DNA from: Eubacteriaceae bacterium
Lineage (GTDB): Bacteria > Bacillota > Clostridia > Eubacteriales > Anaerofustaceae
Direction of reading: 5' to 3'
DNA: 64,000 bases
Assembly (NCBI GenBank): GCA_017531485.1
Contig: JAFXKY010000058.1
Coordinates: 1 to 64,000 of the forward strand
The position numbers and the translations under genes were made by a program. The notes under the pieces were generated by a model. That model was not told where the DNA came from, ran no database searches, and saw nothing but the letters and a program-made list of their open reading frames with translations. Position 1 is the stretch's first letter. Each line of letters begins with the position of its first letter. This document shows positions 26,374-33,902 of the stretch, one piece after another.

Positions 26374-26898
26374 ATGCAGATAAGGTTTTTATTTGAAGAT
26401 GAATTTGATAAAGTGTGGCACTTTTATGATCATGTCATAGAGAAAATGAAAGACAGTCCCTTTGATCCGGACTGGAATATGGAGTATTATCCCGACGCGG
26501 AGTATATCACAGATTCCTTAAAAGAAAAGAGGATGCTGGGAATGGTGGACGAAGATGGAAGGATAATATCCTGCATGGTCATAAATCACGAGCTGGAAGG
26601 GGATTTTGACGACAGCGTATGGAATGTGGAAGCTACGTGGGATGAAGTCATCGCCATACACACATTCGGAGTTCTGCCTGAATATCACTCAAAGGGGATC
26701 TCGCGGCAGATGATGGACTACATAATTTCTTATGCGAAGAATGAAGGTTACAAAGCCATACGTCTTGACGTAATGCCGGGGAACATTCCTGCGGAGAAGT
26801 TATATTTAAGATATAATTTCACGTTTATCGGGAATTTCACGGAAGTGTGGGATGACGGAAGCAGCGAAGAATTTAAAGTATATGAGCTTGTATTGTGA
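26374..26898 (+). CDS. GNAT-family N-acetyltransferase
   Basis: 174 aa. The acetyl-CoA-binding region IHTFGVLPEYHSKGISRQMMDYI and following AIRLDVMPGNIPAEKLYLRYNF is the GNAT signature (V-x-x-x-Y-x-x-K/R-G motif and the late NxxAxxLYxxxGF-like motif). Cytoplasmic acetyl transfer to an unknown amine. It is a tandem paralogue of the gene at 26905, with the same length and domain order. Confidence 0.88.
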   Translation: MQIRFLFEDEFDKVWHFYDHVIEKMKDSPFDPDWNMEYYPDAEYITDSLKEKRMLGMVDEDGRIISCMVINHELEGDFDDSVWNVEATWDEVIAIHTFGVLPEYHSKGISRQMMDYIISYAKNEGYKAIRLDVMPGNIPAEKLYLRYNFTFIGNFTEVWDDGSSEEFKVYELVL

Positions 26899-26904
26899 GG
26901 GAAT

Positions 26905-27414
26905 ATGGAAATAAGGGTTGTAAGAGCCGATGAATTTGAAGAAATGATGGGGATGTATTACGACGTCATGGACGCATTGCCGCAGTCGAAGTTTTTTGAC
27001 TGGAAGAGAGGCGGATATCCTCAGCCGGAGAGAATAAAGCGTTACATAGAAAACGGCGAGGCGTACGCAGGGTTTGAAGACGGGAAGATAATATGTGCGG
27101 CGGTACTCAATCACCGATACAACGACGGATATTCCGAAGCTCCGTGGCAGATCGAAGCGGGAGAAGAAGAAACGCTTATGGTACACACACTTGCTGTTCA
27201 TCCTTCATATCACGGCAAGGGCGTTTCAGGAGCGCTTGTGGAGGAGATAAAAAACATCGCGAGGGGCATGGGGTTAAAAGCTGTGCGTCTTGATCTCATT
27301 GTCGGAAACGTGGCTGCGCAGAAGTTATACGAGCGTGCAGGGTTTATGTTTATCGAGCATTACGTATCGAAAGTGAAGGACGAAGAAGTTTATTTTTACG
27401 AATTTGTGCTTTGA
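26905..27414 (+). CDS. GNAT-family N-acetyltransferase, tandem paralogue
   Basis: 169 aa. VHTLAVHPSYHGKGVSGALVEEI and AVRLDLIVGNVAAQKLYERAGF are acetyl-CoA-binding and substrate motifs of GNAT enzymes. It starts 6 nt after its paralogue behind GAGGGAAT. Pairwise divergence is high enough that substrates may differ. Followed by an intrinsic terminator and the large palindromic element at 27461. Confidence 0.88.
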   Translation: MEIRVVRADEFEEMMGMYYDVMDALPQSKFFDWKRGGYPQPERIKRYIENGEAYAGFEDGKIICAAVLNHRYNDGYSEAPWQIEAGEEETLMVHTLAVHPSYHGKGVSGALVEEIKNIARGMGLKAVRLDLIVGNVAAQKLYERAGFMFIEHYVSKVKDEEVYFYEFVL

Positions 27415-27426
27415 TTTTATAATGTT

Positions 27427-27455
27427 GCTTTATGCTGTCGCATAAAGCTTTTTTT
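27427..27455 (+). terminator. Terminator after the GNAT pair
   Basis: GCTTTATGC and GCATAAAGC form a 9-bp stem with a TGTC loop, followed by seven T. Confidence 0.85.
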
Positions 27456-27460
27456 GTTTT

Positions 27461-27655
27461 CCCGCCCACCACCCCGCCGCCGGGCTCAGCGCTCTGCGCT
27501 GAGCCCGCCGAAGGCTTTGCCTTCGGCAAAATCCGCATCCGCGGATTTTCCGGCGGCGGCCGCGCCGCGCGTGCCGCTTTGCGGCACGCAGCCCGTGGCT
27601 TCGCCACGGGCGAGTGATGCGGAGCATCGCTCGCGGCGCGGGGGTGGTGGGCGGG
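27461..27655. repeat. Type C palindromic element, copy 1
   Basis: A GC-rich intergenic block closed by a long outer stem: CCCGCCCACCACCCC at 27461 pairs with GGGGTGGTGGGCGGG ending at 27655. Inside are serial hairpins with 3-4 nt loops: GGGCTCAGCGC/GCGCTGAGCCC, CCGAAGGC/GCCTTCGG, AAAATCCGC/GCGGATTTT, GCGTGCCGC/GCGGCACGC, GCCCGTGGC/GCCACGGGC and GCGAGTGATGC/GCATCGCTCGC, plus a CGGCCG-centred palindrome. No plausible gene. The same order recurs at 55512-55679 with compensated changes. Confidence 0.9.
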
Positions 27656-27664
27656 ATCAAATCC

Positions 27665-27683
27665 ATAAAAGCGAAGCTTTTAT
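27665..27683. repeat. Short hairpin next to element C1
   Basis: ATAAAAGC and GCTTTTAT form an 8-bp stem with GAA loop, the same stem and loop style as the hairpins of element C. Confidence 0.7.
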
Positions 27684-27690
27684 ACCTTAT

Positions 27691-27791
27691 TGTATCGCTG
27701 AAATCCCATTTCAGCGATACAGGGCGGAGGGACACCTGTGGAGCTGAGGATGCTCTGCGAATATGTGGTACAGGGCGTGTGGCTGACGATG
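27691..27791 (+). repeat. Type B element, partial copy 1
   Basis: Begins with a perfect 13-bp hairpin (TGTATCGCTGAAA, loop TCCCA, complement) and continues with AGGGCGGAGGGACACCT, the core shared with 63614 and 63798. The 3' half is degenerate: the closing CGCCC arm is not well preserved. Confidence 0.75.
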
Positions 27792-27848
27792 TGTGTATAT
27801 GTGTTGTAAAATTATTGCATATGTGATATATTTTTAGCGAGGTGGATT

Positions 27849-28535
27849 ATGGAAAAGATTAATTATGTTCTTGATGACAGAAATATTACGATTTATAAAA
27901 ACTACGACGAGGGAGATGTAATTTATCTCTGCGAATCACATTCCGATGATGAGATGATGGAGAAAATATCCGCAAGATTAAAGAAACTTACAGGGAAAAC
28001 GCCGTGGAGCTTTGTGATCTTTGATGTGAAAGACTGGAACAACGACCTTTCTCCGTGGAAAGGCAGAAATTCAAAGGACGAAGATGTCTTCGGCGGAAAC
28101 GGAAGTAAGACACTTGAATGGATAAAAGACAGACTTATTCCGTTTGTGGAAGGGGAGGATAAATACTCTCACAGATATATTTCAGGCTATTCCCTTGCAG
28201 GGCTGTTTGCGTTGTGGGCGTTTTACGAAACGGATCTGTTTGACGGCGTTGGAAGCTGCAGCGGATCGGTATGGTTCGACGGATGGGATGAATATATGAA
28301 ATGCGCGTCTGCAAACAAACCGTCGAAAGTGTACCTCAGCCTTGGAATGAAGGAAGAGAAGACGAAAGACAAGCTTATGGCGACAGTCGGCGACAGGACG
28401 AGAATGCAGTACGAAATGGCGGAAAATGACCCGTCTGTTGAGGAGAAGATCCTTGTGATGAACCCGGGCGGACATTTTACGGAGCCTGAAAACCGCATCG
28501 CATCGGCTGTGGCGTGGCTTGTGAAGGGAGTATAA
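27849..28535 (+). CDS. Alpha/beta hydrolase, esterase-like
   Basis: 228 aa. The nucleophile elbow GYSLAGLFALWAFYE near residue 115 and a late NPGGHFTEPE His suit the esterase-D-like (PF00756) branch of alpha/beta hydrolases. No signal peptide, so the site is cytoplasmic. GAGGTGG precedes the ATG. Faces the Gx transporter gene convergently across a bidirectional terminator. Substrate unknown. Confidence 0.8.
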   Translation: MEKINYVLDDRNITIYKNYDEGDVIYLCESHSDDEMMEKISARLKKLTGKTPWSFVIFDVKDWNNDLSPWKGRNSKDEDVFGGNGSKTLEWIKDRLIPFVEGEDKYSHRYISGYSLAGLFALWAFYETDLFDGVGSCSGSVWFDGWDEYMKCASANKPSKVYLSLGMKEEKTKDKLMATVGDRTRMQYEMAENDPSVEEKILVMNPGGHFTEPENRIASAVAWLVKGV

Positions 28536-28539
28536 AAAT

Positions 28540-28563
28540 AAGGAAGGTATATATACCTTCCTT
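28540..28563. terminator. Bidirectional terminator
   Basis: AAGGAAGGTAT and ATACCTTCCTT form an 11-bp stem with a minimal loop, between convergent genes. Confidence 0.75.
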
Positions 28564-29099
28564 TATTCATTTCTGATCTTGCTTGCCATATCTTTCAGGA
28601 ATGTGACCCTTGTGAGGAACACTCCGAGGATGACTGACGTAACGCTTCCCGCGGCGATGCCTGAGATGATGAGGACGGGAAGATATGCTGCGATGAGCAT
28701 CGTGCGTGTGAGCAGGGATGCAATAACTATCTGGGCAACGTTGTGGCTTACGGCGCCTGCAACGCTTAAAATAAGGTAGCTTGCTTTTTTCTTTGTGATG
28801 AACATGATGAGTATCATTACTCCCACCGAGCATAATCCGCCGCTGAAGCTGAGAAGGCCTGCGGTGAATCCTCTTGTGAGGAAGACAAAGAATGATTTGA
28901 ATGAGCTCATCATGACTGCATATTTTCCGCCAAGGAAAAACAGGCAGTACATCGTCACTATATTTGAAAGACCGAGCTTTACTCCCGGCGGCAGGAATGC
29001 CGCTGTGGGGATAGTCGCTTCTACATAATTTAAGACCATTGCAACGGCGAAGAAAATGCCTAAGAATGCAACGGTGTCCGATCTGGAATTTCTGTTCAT
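28563..29099 (-). CDS. Gx transporter family membrane protein
   Basis: 178 aa with about five membrane segments. The motif FLPPGVKLGLSNIVTMYCLFFLGGKYAVMMSSFKSF is typical of the Gx transporter/heptaprenyl diphosphate synthase component I family (PF07456), relatives of ECF-type substrate-binding membrane proteins. The transported substrate is not known; family members are often next to FMN-binding or NusG-like exported proteins, which are absent here. GGAGG precedes the ATG. Confidence 0.85.
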   Translation of the reverse strand: MNRNSRSDTVAFLGIFFAVAMVLNYVEATIPTAAFLPPGVKLGLSNIVTMYCLFFLGGKYAVMMSSFKSFFVFLTRGFTAGLLSFSGGLCSVGVMILIMFITKKKASYLILSVAGAVSHNVAQIVIASLLTRTMLIAAYLPVLIISGIAAGSVTSVILGVFLTRVTFLKDMASKIRNE

Positions 29100-29255
29100 A
29101 ATTTCCTCCGCATGAAATTATACACCAAACAGGGATTTTTTCATAGTGGTTTTCGGTTTATGGCGTACTTTTTTGTGAAAACACCAATAAAATATGGAAA
29201 TAGTAAGCTTTATAGTGTTATAATACACATAACAAATTATTTTAAGGAGAAAAAC

Positions 29256-29774
29256 ATGAACGAAGTATTAAAATGCCTCATCGAAAGAAGAAGCGCAAGA
29301 GCATTCAAAAATGAACCCCTCAAAAAAGAAGACATCGAGCTCATCATCGAAGCCGGTAAATATGCTCCCAACGGAATGGGTAAGCAGGCTCCGATCTTTG
29401 TGGTAACGACTGATCCGGAAAAGATCGCTGAACTCAGCAAGCTCAACGCGTCAATCATGAACTCAAACGGCGATCCGTTTTATGGAGCAGTTTGCGTAAT
29501 TACAGTTTTAGCAGATTCAAACGTCGGCACATACGTTTATGACGGCTCACTCGCTCTCGGAAATATGCAGAACGCAGCATGGTCACTTGGCATCGCAGGA
29601 TGCTGGATCCACCGCGCAAAGGAAATGTACGAAACAGAAAAAGGCAAAGCTATCAAAGAACAGCTCGGAATCGGCGATGAATACGTAGGCATCGGAAACC
29701 TCATCCTCGGTTATGCCAAGGACGAACCGGCAAAAGCAAAAGACAGAAAAGAAAACTCAGTATTCTATTATTAA
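29256..29774 (+). CDS. Nitroreductase family protein
   Basis: 172 aa. ECLIERRSARAF-like start (CLIERRSARAFKNEPL) with the RRSxR FMN-phosphate motif, then AGKYAPNGMGKQ and GSLALGNMQNAAWSLGIAGCWIHRA are characteristic of FMN-dependent nitroreductases, which act as dimers on nitro compounds or quinones with NAD(P)H. Start at 29256 behind AAGGAGAAAAAC. A TATAAT at 29219-29224 provides its -10; the -35 is weak. Strongly biased codons suggest good expression. Confidence 0.9.
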   Translation: MNEVLKCLIERRSARAFKNEPLKKEDIELIIEAGKYAPNGMGKQAPIFVVTTDPEKIAELSKLNASIMNSNGDPFYGAVCVITVLADSNVGTYVYDGSLALGNMQNAAWSLGIAGCWIHRAKEMYETEKGKAIKEQLGIGDEYVGIGNLILGYAKDEPAKAKDRKENSVFYY

Positions 29775-29787
29775 TTCTTATTCCACC

Positions 29788-29816
29788 GACCGTCAGATAT
29801 TCTGACGGTCTTTTTT
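29788..29816 (+). terminator. Nitroreductase terminator
   Basis: GACCGTCAGA and TCTGACGGTC, 10-bp stem with TAT loop, then six T. Confidence 0.9.
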
Positions 29817-29819
29817 ATT

Positions 29820-29847
29820 AAAAAAGCAGGACGTTTTTGCGTCCTGC
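29820..29847 (-). terminator. Terminator of the UROD-family gene
   Basis: On the minus strand GCAGGACG and CGTCCTGC pair and six T follow. Confidence 0.85.
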
Positions 29848-29893
29848 CCATTAAGGAGTCATAATATGAGTAACCAAATACCCACTGTTTTCA

Positions 29894-30904
29894 TTATTTC
29901 TGTTTAGCCTGCCAGAGTTCTTCGCCGTAGATGTCGATTTCTTCTCTTGTCATAGCCCATTCCTGCATATTTACCTGAATTGCGAGGGGGATGAATCCGC
30001 CGTTGGGGCCGTATGTGTCGATTGCGCGACGGACTTCCTGACGGACGATGCTGCGGTCGATGCCTTTGTGGTCGATAGCTGCGCCGTCAATACCGCCCTG
30101 GAAAGCGATCTTGCCGCGGTAAAGCTTCTGCATTTTTTCGATGTCGTTCTGCGGGATGCAGCCGTGCCATACGTTTACGCCGAGTTCGATCATGTCTTCG
30201 ATTACGTCCTGGCATACGCAGTCAGCATGGTGCTGAATGATAACGCCCTGTTCGCGGAGGTAGCCGTAGATCTTTTCATATCTCGGTTTGAGGATCTTAC
30301 GCCATGTTGACGGGCTGAGGAAGAGGGATTTTTTGTTGCCCCAGTCATCATGGAAGTGGATCATGTCGATGTTTCCGTGTTCAACGAGCATTTTAACGTA
30401 TTCGAGTTTATAATCTGTAATAACGTCTAAAAGTTCGCCCATTGCTTCCGGTTCTTCAACGTAGTTGATGAGAGCATCTTCAAATCCCATGAGGTAGTGG
30501 CTCATTTCGAAGAGACCGCCGAAGCAGTAACCGCAGAAGATGTGGTTTTCTCTGTCGAAGTTTTTAGCGCCTTCTTCATATTCTGTCCAGTCAAGTTCTT
30601 TCTTTGACGGCATGGGGATATCTGTGAGGTATTTATCCCATTTTGTGATGTCTTTGATAACTTTGTTTTCTTCTGTGATGTGCGGGTTTGCAGCCGGTGC
30701 GCCGGGGATCCATCTCCATGTTACGCCCCAGTCATCTACTGAATCTGCATTCGGGATACGCGGTTTACCTGATTTCATGATCGGGTCGAAAACCCAGGGA
30801 CCTGTATAGTTATTGTCGTCGCAGTAATACTCAGGAACTTCGCCTCTGAGTGCCATCATGAAGTTTTCTCTCGGAGAGATCTTACCTTCGAAATTGAATG
30901 CCAT
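29894..30904 (-). CDS. Uroporphyrinogen-decarboxylase-family (methyltransferase-like) protein 1
   Basis: 336 aa. It belongs to the UROD/MtaA-CmuA superfamily: HFHDDWGNKKSLFLSP and GVNVWHGCIPQND correspond to conserved barrel strands, as in corrinoid or coenzyme M methyltransferases. Where zinc-dependent relatives have HxCG, this protein reads HHADCVC, so the usual His-x-Cys zinc pair is altered. It is unlikely to be heme-pathway HemE, since no heme genes are near. Strong promoter at 30950 and terminator at 29820 make it a single-gene unit. The paralogue at 51653 keeps the HSCG motif. Activity is inferred from family and context only. Confidence 0.82.
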   Translation of the reverse strand: MAFNFEGKISPRENFMMALRGEVPEYYCDDNNYTGPWVFDPIMKSGKPRIPNADSVDDWGVTWRWIPGAPAANPHITEENKVIKDITKWDKYLTDIPMPSKKELDWTEYEEGAKNFDRENHIFCGYCFGGLFEMSHYLMGFEDALINYVEEPEAMGELLDVITDYKLEYVKMLVEHGNIDMIHFHDDWGNKKSLFLSPSTWRKILKPRYEKIYGYLREQGVIIQHHADCVCQDVIEDMIELGVNVWHGCIPQNDIEKMQKLYRGKIAFQGGIDGAAIDHKGIDRSIVRQEVRRAIDTYGPNGGFIPLAIQVNMQEWAMTREEIDIYGEELWQAKQK

Positions 30905-30949
30905 AATATATTCTCCTTTATCTGAAGTATTATTTTTTATCGTAATGCA

Positions 30950-30978
30950 ATTATATCAACAATTTTCAAAAAATTAAA
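30950..30978 (-). promoter_or_regulatory. Promoter of UROD-family gene 1
   Basis: On the minus strand TTTAAT (30973-30978), 17-nt spacer, TATAAT (30950-30955). The same -35/-10 pair and spacing precede the RACo-like gene. Confidence 0.7.
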
Positions 30979-31093
30979 CGTGACGACATAACAAAAACGC
31001 ACTATCAAAACAGCCCGTTTTAGTTACTTTGATACAAGAATAAATAATTTCCCTGTGACGGGCGGCATATAATGAATCAAAAAGGAGAGTTTT

Positions 31094-31456
31094 ATGCAAA
31101 GGCTTTTGAGAAAATTATTTTATCCCGCGGTATTTTCCGGAGTTTATCTCGCAGTGGTGTTTTTGTTTTCCGTATGTGCGTATTATCTTGATATGACGGA
31201 TGAAGCGTTGTCGGTGGGGGCGTTTGTGATAAGTGTGGGATGCGTTCTTATCTGCAGCATCCTTACGGGGAAAATTTCCGAAAAGAACGGGTGGCTCGAA
31301 GGAATGTTCAGCGGAATGATCTTTACGGGGATCATATTTGTCATAAGCGTTTTATTATCGTCCGGAGATGTGGATATATTGAAGGTGGCAGTGCGGATTC
31401 CGCTGTTTTTGCTTACTTCGTTTATCGGCGGAATTATGGGAATAAATCTAAAATAA
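31094..31456 (+). CDS. TIGR04086-type membrane protein
   Basis: 120 aa, four hydrophobic segments (AVFSGVYLAVVFLFSVCAYYL; VGAFVISVGCVLICSIL; GMFSGMIFTGIIFVISVLL; IPLFLLTSFIGGIMGI) separated by short loops. Size, topology and location just upstream of secDF match the TIGR04086 family of Firmicutes, which has no assigned function. AAGGAGAG precedes the ATG. Confidence 0.7.
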   Translation: MQRLLRKLFYPAVFSGVYLAVVFLFSVCAYYLDMTDEALSVGAFVISVGCVLICSILTGKISEKNGWLEGMFSGMIFTGIIFVISVLLSSGDVDILKVAVRIPLFLLTSFIGGIMGINLK

Positions 31457-31458
31457 GT

Positions 31459-31487
31459 TTGCAATGGTAAGGGCTGTGTGATATAAT
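31459..31487 (+). promoter_or_regulatory. Promoter of secDF
   Basis: TTGCAA (31459-31464), 17-nt spacer, TATAAT (31482-31487), giving a leader of about 108 nt before the secDF ATG. Confidence 0.7.
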
Positions 31488-31493
31488 TTACTG

Positions 31494-31601
31494 TATGCAA
31501 AGATTCCGCAAGCTTTCCGGCCGATTCATCCCTAAGACCGGAATGGGAAGATATTCTTTGTAATAGCCATATGGCGGAAAGGGAAATTGTCTTTATAATC
31601 T
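31494..31601 (+). promoter_or_regulatory. Structured 5' leader of secDF
   Basis: Complementary segments: TTCCGG (31515-31520) with CCGGAA (31538-31543); TTCCGC (31504-31509) with GCGGAA (31574-31579); GCAAAG (31497-31502) with CTTTGT (31556-31561, one G-U). The last two cross, so a pseudoknot or alternative folds are possible. Only a poor, distant ribosome site precedes the ATG. It matches no riboswitch class I recognise. Confidence 0.5.
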
Positions 31602-33788
31602 ATGAAAAAAACAAAACCACAGGTAAAGCTCATAGCTCTTATCATTGTTGCCGCGATCTTCGGCACATTATTCCTTACGGGACTTCCCGTAAGCAAGCTT
31701 TTCGGATATTATGATATTGCACCTGTAAAAGACCTTATCAACTACGGCCTTGATTTCACAGGCGGTATCTATATCGTACTTGAAGCGGATGAATCTGAAG
31801 GCGAAGTATCGGATGATACTCTCGACAAAGCCATCGCAACTATCCGCACGAGAATCGACTCAATGGGCGTGAGTGAGCCTACTATCACAAAGCAGGGAAC
31901 GAATCAGATACGTATCTCCATTCCCGACGTTACGGATCAGCAGGAAGCTCTCGAAATGGTCGGAAAAACAGCTCAGCTCGAATTTATCGATCCGGACGGA
32001 AACGTTATCCTCACGGGTAATGACGTAAAATCTTCAACATATGACGAAGTTACGGACGAAACAGGCCTTATGGCGGCTTATTCCGTAAAACTTACGTTCA
32101 ACGACGCAGGTTCAGACGTATTTGAAAAAGAAACATCCGAACACATCGATTCAACGATCCGGATCGTACTCGACGGCGAAGTTATCAGTAATCCCCAGGT
32201 TCGGGAAACCATCACAGGCGGCGAAGCCTGGATCACAGGTCTTCAGTCAAAAGACGAAGCAGTAAACCTCGCAACACTCATCCGTGCCGGCGCACTTCCC
32301 GTTGACTTTGACGCTGTTCACGTTGAAACCATCGGTCCGACACTCGGCGAAGGTTCACTCGCAAAGAGCCTCATCGCAGGGGCAATCGGCGTTGTGCTCG
32401 TAATGCTGTTCATGGCAGTTGTTTACAGACTTCCGGGCATCGCGGCTGACATCGCACTCGCACTTTACGTTATCATCTATCTGTATTTCATGGCGGCAAT
32501 GAAGGTTACTCTCACCCTCACAGGTGTTGCAGGTATCATTCTCTCCATCGGTATGGCAGTAGACAGCAACGTCATCATCTTTGAAAGGATCAAGGAAGAA
32601 CTTTCTCTCGGAAAGAGCGTGAAGACGGCAGTAAACGCAGGTTTCTCAAGAGCTCTCGCAACAATCCTTGACGCAAACGTTACGACTATCATCGCAGGTG
32701 CTTGTCTGTTCCTCTTCGGTTCAGGTTCAGTTCAGGGATTCGCTGCAACACTCATCATCGGTGTTCTCGTGAGCCTTATCACGGCAGTCTTCTTCACAAA
32801 GAGGATCCTTATCTGGATCATCGATATCATGCACATCGAAAACGGCAAGGCTTTCGGAATGAAGGAAGCAAAAGGCTTCAACCTTCCGATCTTTGAAAAA
32901 TCCAAGGCGTTTGTATCTGTAGCTTTGGTAATTCTCCTCATCTGCGCAGGAGCAAGCGTATTTACAGGTTTCAACCTCGGAATCGACTTCGCAGGCGGAT
33001 CGATCATTCAGGTGGATATGCATGAAACATTCGAAGTAAGCGATATCAAGGCTCTTATGACCGAATTTGACGATCAGTGCGACATCACAACAGCAGGGGA
33101 TGACAGAACATACGTAGTTATCTCATCAAGCAAGGACTTCTCAGACGAAGAAAAGAACGCAATCATGGATAAGTTCGGCGAAGAATACGGACTTGTTTAT
33201 GAAGATCTTCTCTCATTCAACAAGGTTGCTCCGTCAATCGGCAAAGACCTTCAGAAGCAGGCGCTCACAGCGGCACTCGTTACGGTTATCGGTATCCTCA
33301 TTTATATCACGTTCCGTTTCGAATTCTTCTTCGGCGTTGCGGCTGTTATCGCGCTTATTCACGACCTTCTCATCGTTGTCGGAATCTACTCGATCTTCAA
33401 GCTGCCCGTTAACTCATCATTCATCGCGGCACTTCTGACGATCCTCGGTTATTCCATCAACAACACTATCGTAGTATTCGACAGAGTACGTGAAAACCGT
33501 TCAAGATTCGGAACAGACATCAAGGGTCTTATCAATACAAGTGTAAACCAGACGTTCACACGTTCGCTTTATACGACTATCACAACCCTTCTTGCAGTAT
33601 GTGCGCTTTACATCTTCGGAGTAAGCTCAATCAGGGAATTCTCACTTCCGATGATCATCGGATTTGTTGCGGGATTATATTCATCAGTATTCCTTGCGGC
33701 AAATGTATGGAACATGGTAAAGAAGAAAGAAGCAGTAGCAGTAAGAACAGGCGGAAACGCAGGAAAGAAAAACAGCAAGAAGAAATAA
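31602..33788 (+). CDS. secDF: Protein translocase SecDF fusion
   Basis: 728 aa. The SecD half (~1-400) has one N-terminal TM helix, the periplasmic-type domain with DFTGGIYIVLEAD and IRISIPDVTDQQEALEMVGKTAQLEF, then five TM helices including MAVDSNVIIFERIKEEL. The SecF half (~430-728) begins near FNLGIDFAGGSIIQV and includes GYSINNTIVVFDRVREN. It uses the proton-motive force to complete Sec export. Fused SecD-SecF is common in Firmicutes. The gene has its own promoter and an unusual leader. Confidence 0.96.
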   Translation: MKKTKPQVKLIALIIVAAIFGTLFLTGLPVSKLFGYYDIAPVKDLINYGLDFTGGIYIVLEADESEGEVSDDTLDKAIATIRTRIDSMGVSEPTITKQGTNQIRISIPDVTDQQEALEMVGKTAQLEFIDPDGNVILTGNDVKSSTYDEVTDETGLMAAYSVKLTFNDAGSDVFEKETSEHIDSTIRIVLDGEVISNPQVRETITGGEAWITGLQSKDEAVNLATLIRAGALPVDFDAVHVETIGPTLGEGSLAKSLIAGAIGVVLVMLFMAVVYRLPGIAADIALALYVIIYLYFMAAMKVTLTLTGVAGIILSIGMAVDSNVIIFERIKEELSLGKSVKTAVNAGFSRALATILDANVTTIIAGACLFLFGSGSVQGFAATLIIGVLVSLITAVFFTKRILIWIIDIMHIENGKAFGMKEAKGFNLPIFEKSKAFVSVALVILLICAGASVFTGFNLGIDFAGGSIIQVDMHETFEVSDIKALMTEFDDQCDITTAGDDRTYVVISSSKDFSDEEKNAIMDKFGEEYGLVYEDLLSFNKVAPSIGKDLQKQALTAALVTVIGILIYITFRFEFFFGVAAVIALIHDLLIVVGIYSIFKLPVNSSFIAALLTILGYSINNTIVVFDRVRENRSRFGTDIKGLINTSVNQTFTRSLYTTITTLLAVCALYIFGVSSIREFSLPMIIGFVAGLYSSVFLAANVWNMVKKKEAVAVRTGGNAGKKNSKKK

Positions 33789-33805
33789 TAATTGATGTAA
33801 AAATA

Positions 33806-33833
33806 AGGGGCAGGGAAGACTGCTCCTTTTTTA
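33806..33833 (+). terminator. secDF terminator
   Basis: AGGGGCAG pairs with CTGCTCCT (one G-U) and is followed by T residues. Confidence 0.8.
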
Positions 33834-33854
33834 CTGTGGAAATATGGAAATGAG

Positions 33855-33884
33855 AAAAGGTGGCCGTTCAGCCACCTTTTTTAT
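33855..33884. terminator. Bidirectional terminator (flavodiiron gene side)
   Basis: AAAAGGTGGC and GCCACCTTTT form a 10-bp stem with CGTTCA loop, flanked by A and T runs, just beyond the stop of the minus-strand flavodiiron gene. Confidence 0.8.
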
Positions 33885-33902
33885 ATTATATATCAGGGAG
33901 TT

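Noticed and set aside
27461-27655. Palindromic repeats as a CRISPR array
   Set aside because: Each hairpin has a different sequence and there are no spacers of constant length.
29866-29907. A 13-codon plus-strand ORF with a good AAGGAG site
   Set aside because: It overlaps the 3' end of the minus-strand UROD-family gene just after its terminator; too short to support without expression data.
29894-30904. HemE (true uroporphyrinogen decarboxylase)
   Set aside because: No heme-pathway neighbours, the N-terminal HemE motifs are absent, and a paralogue with a methyltransferase-type zinc motif lies in the same region.
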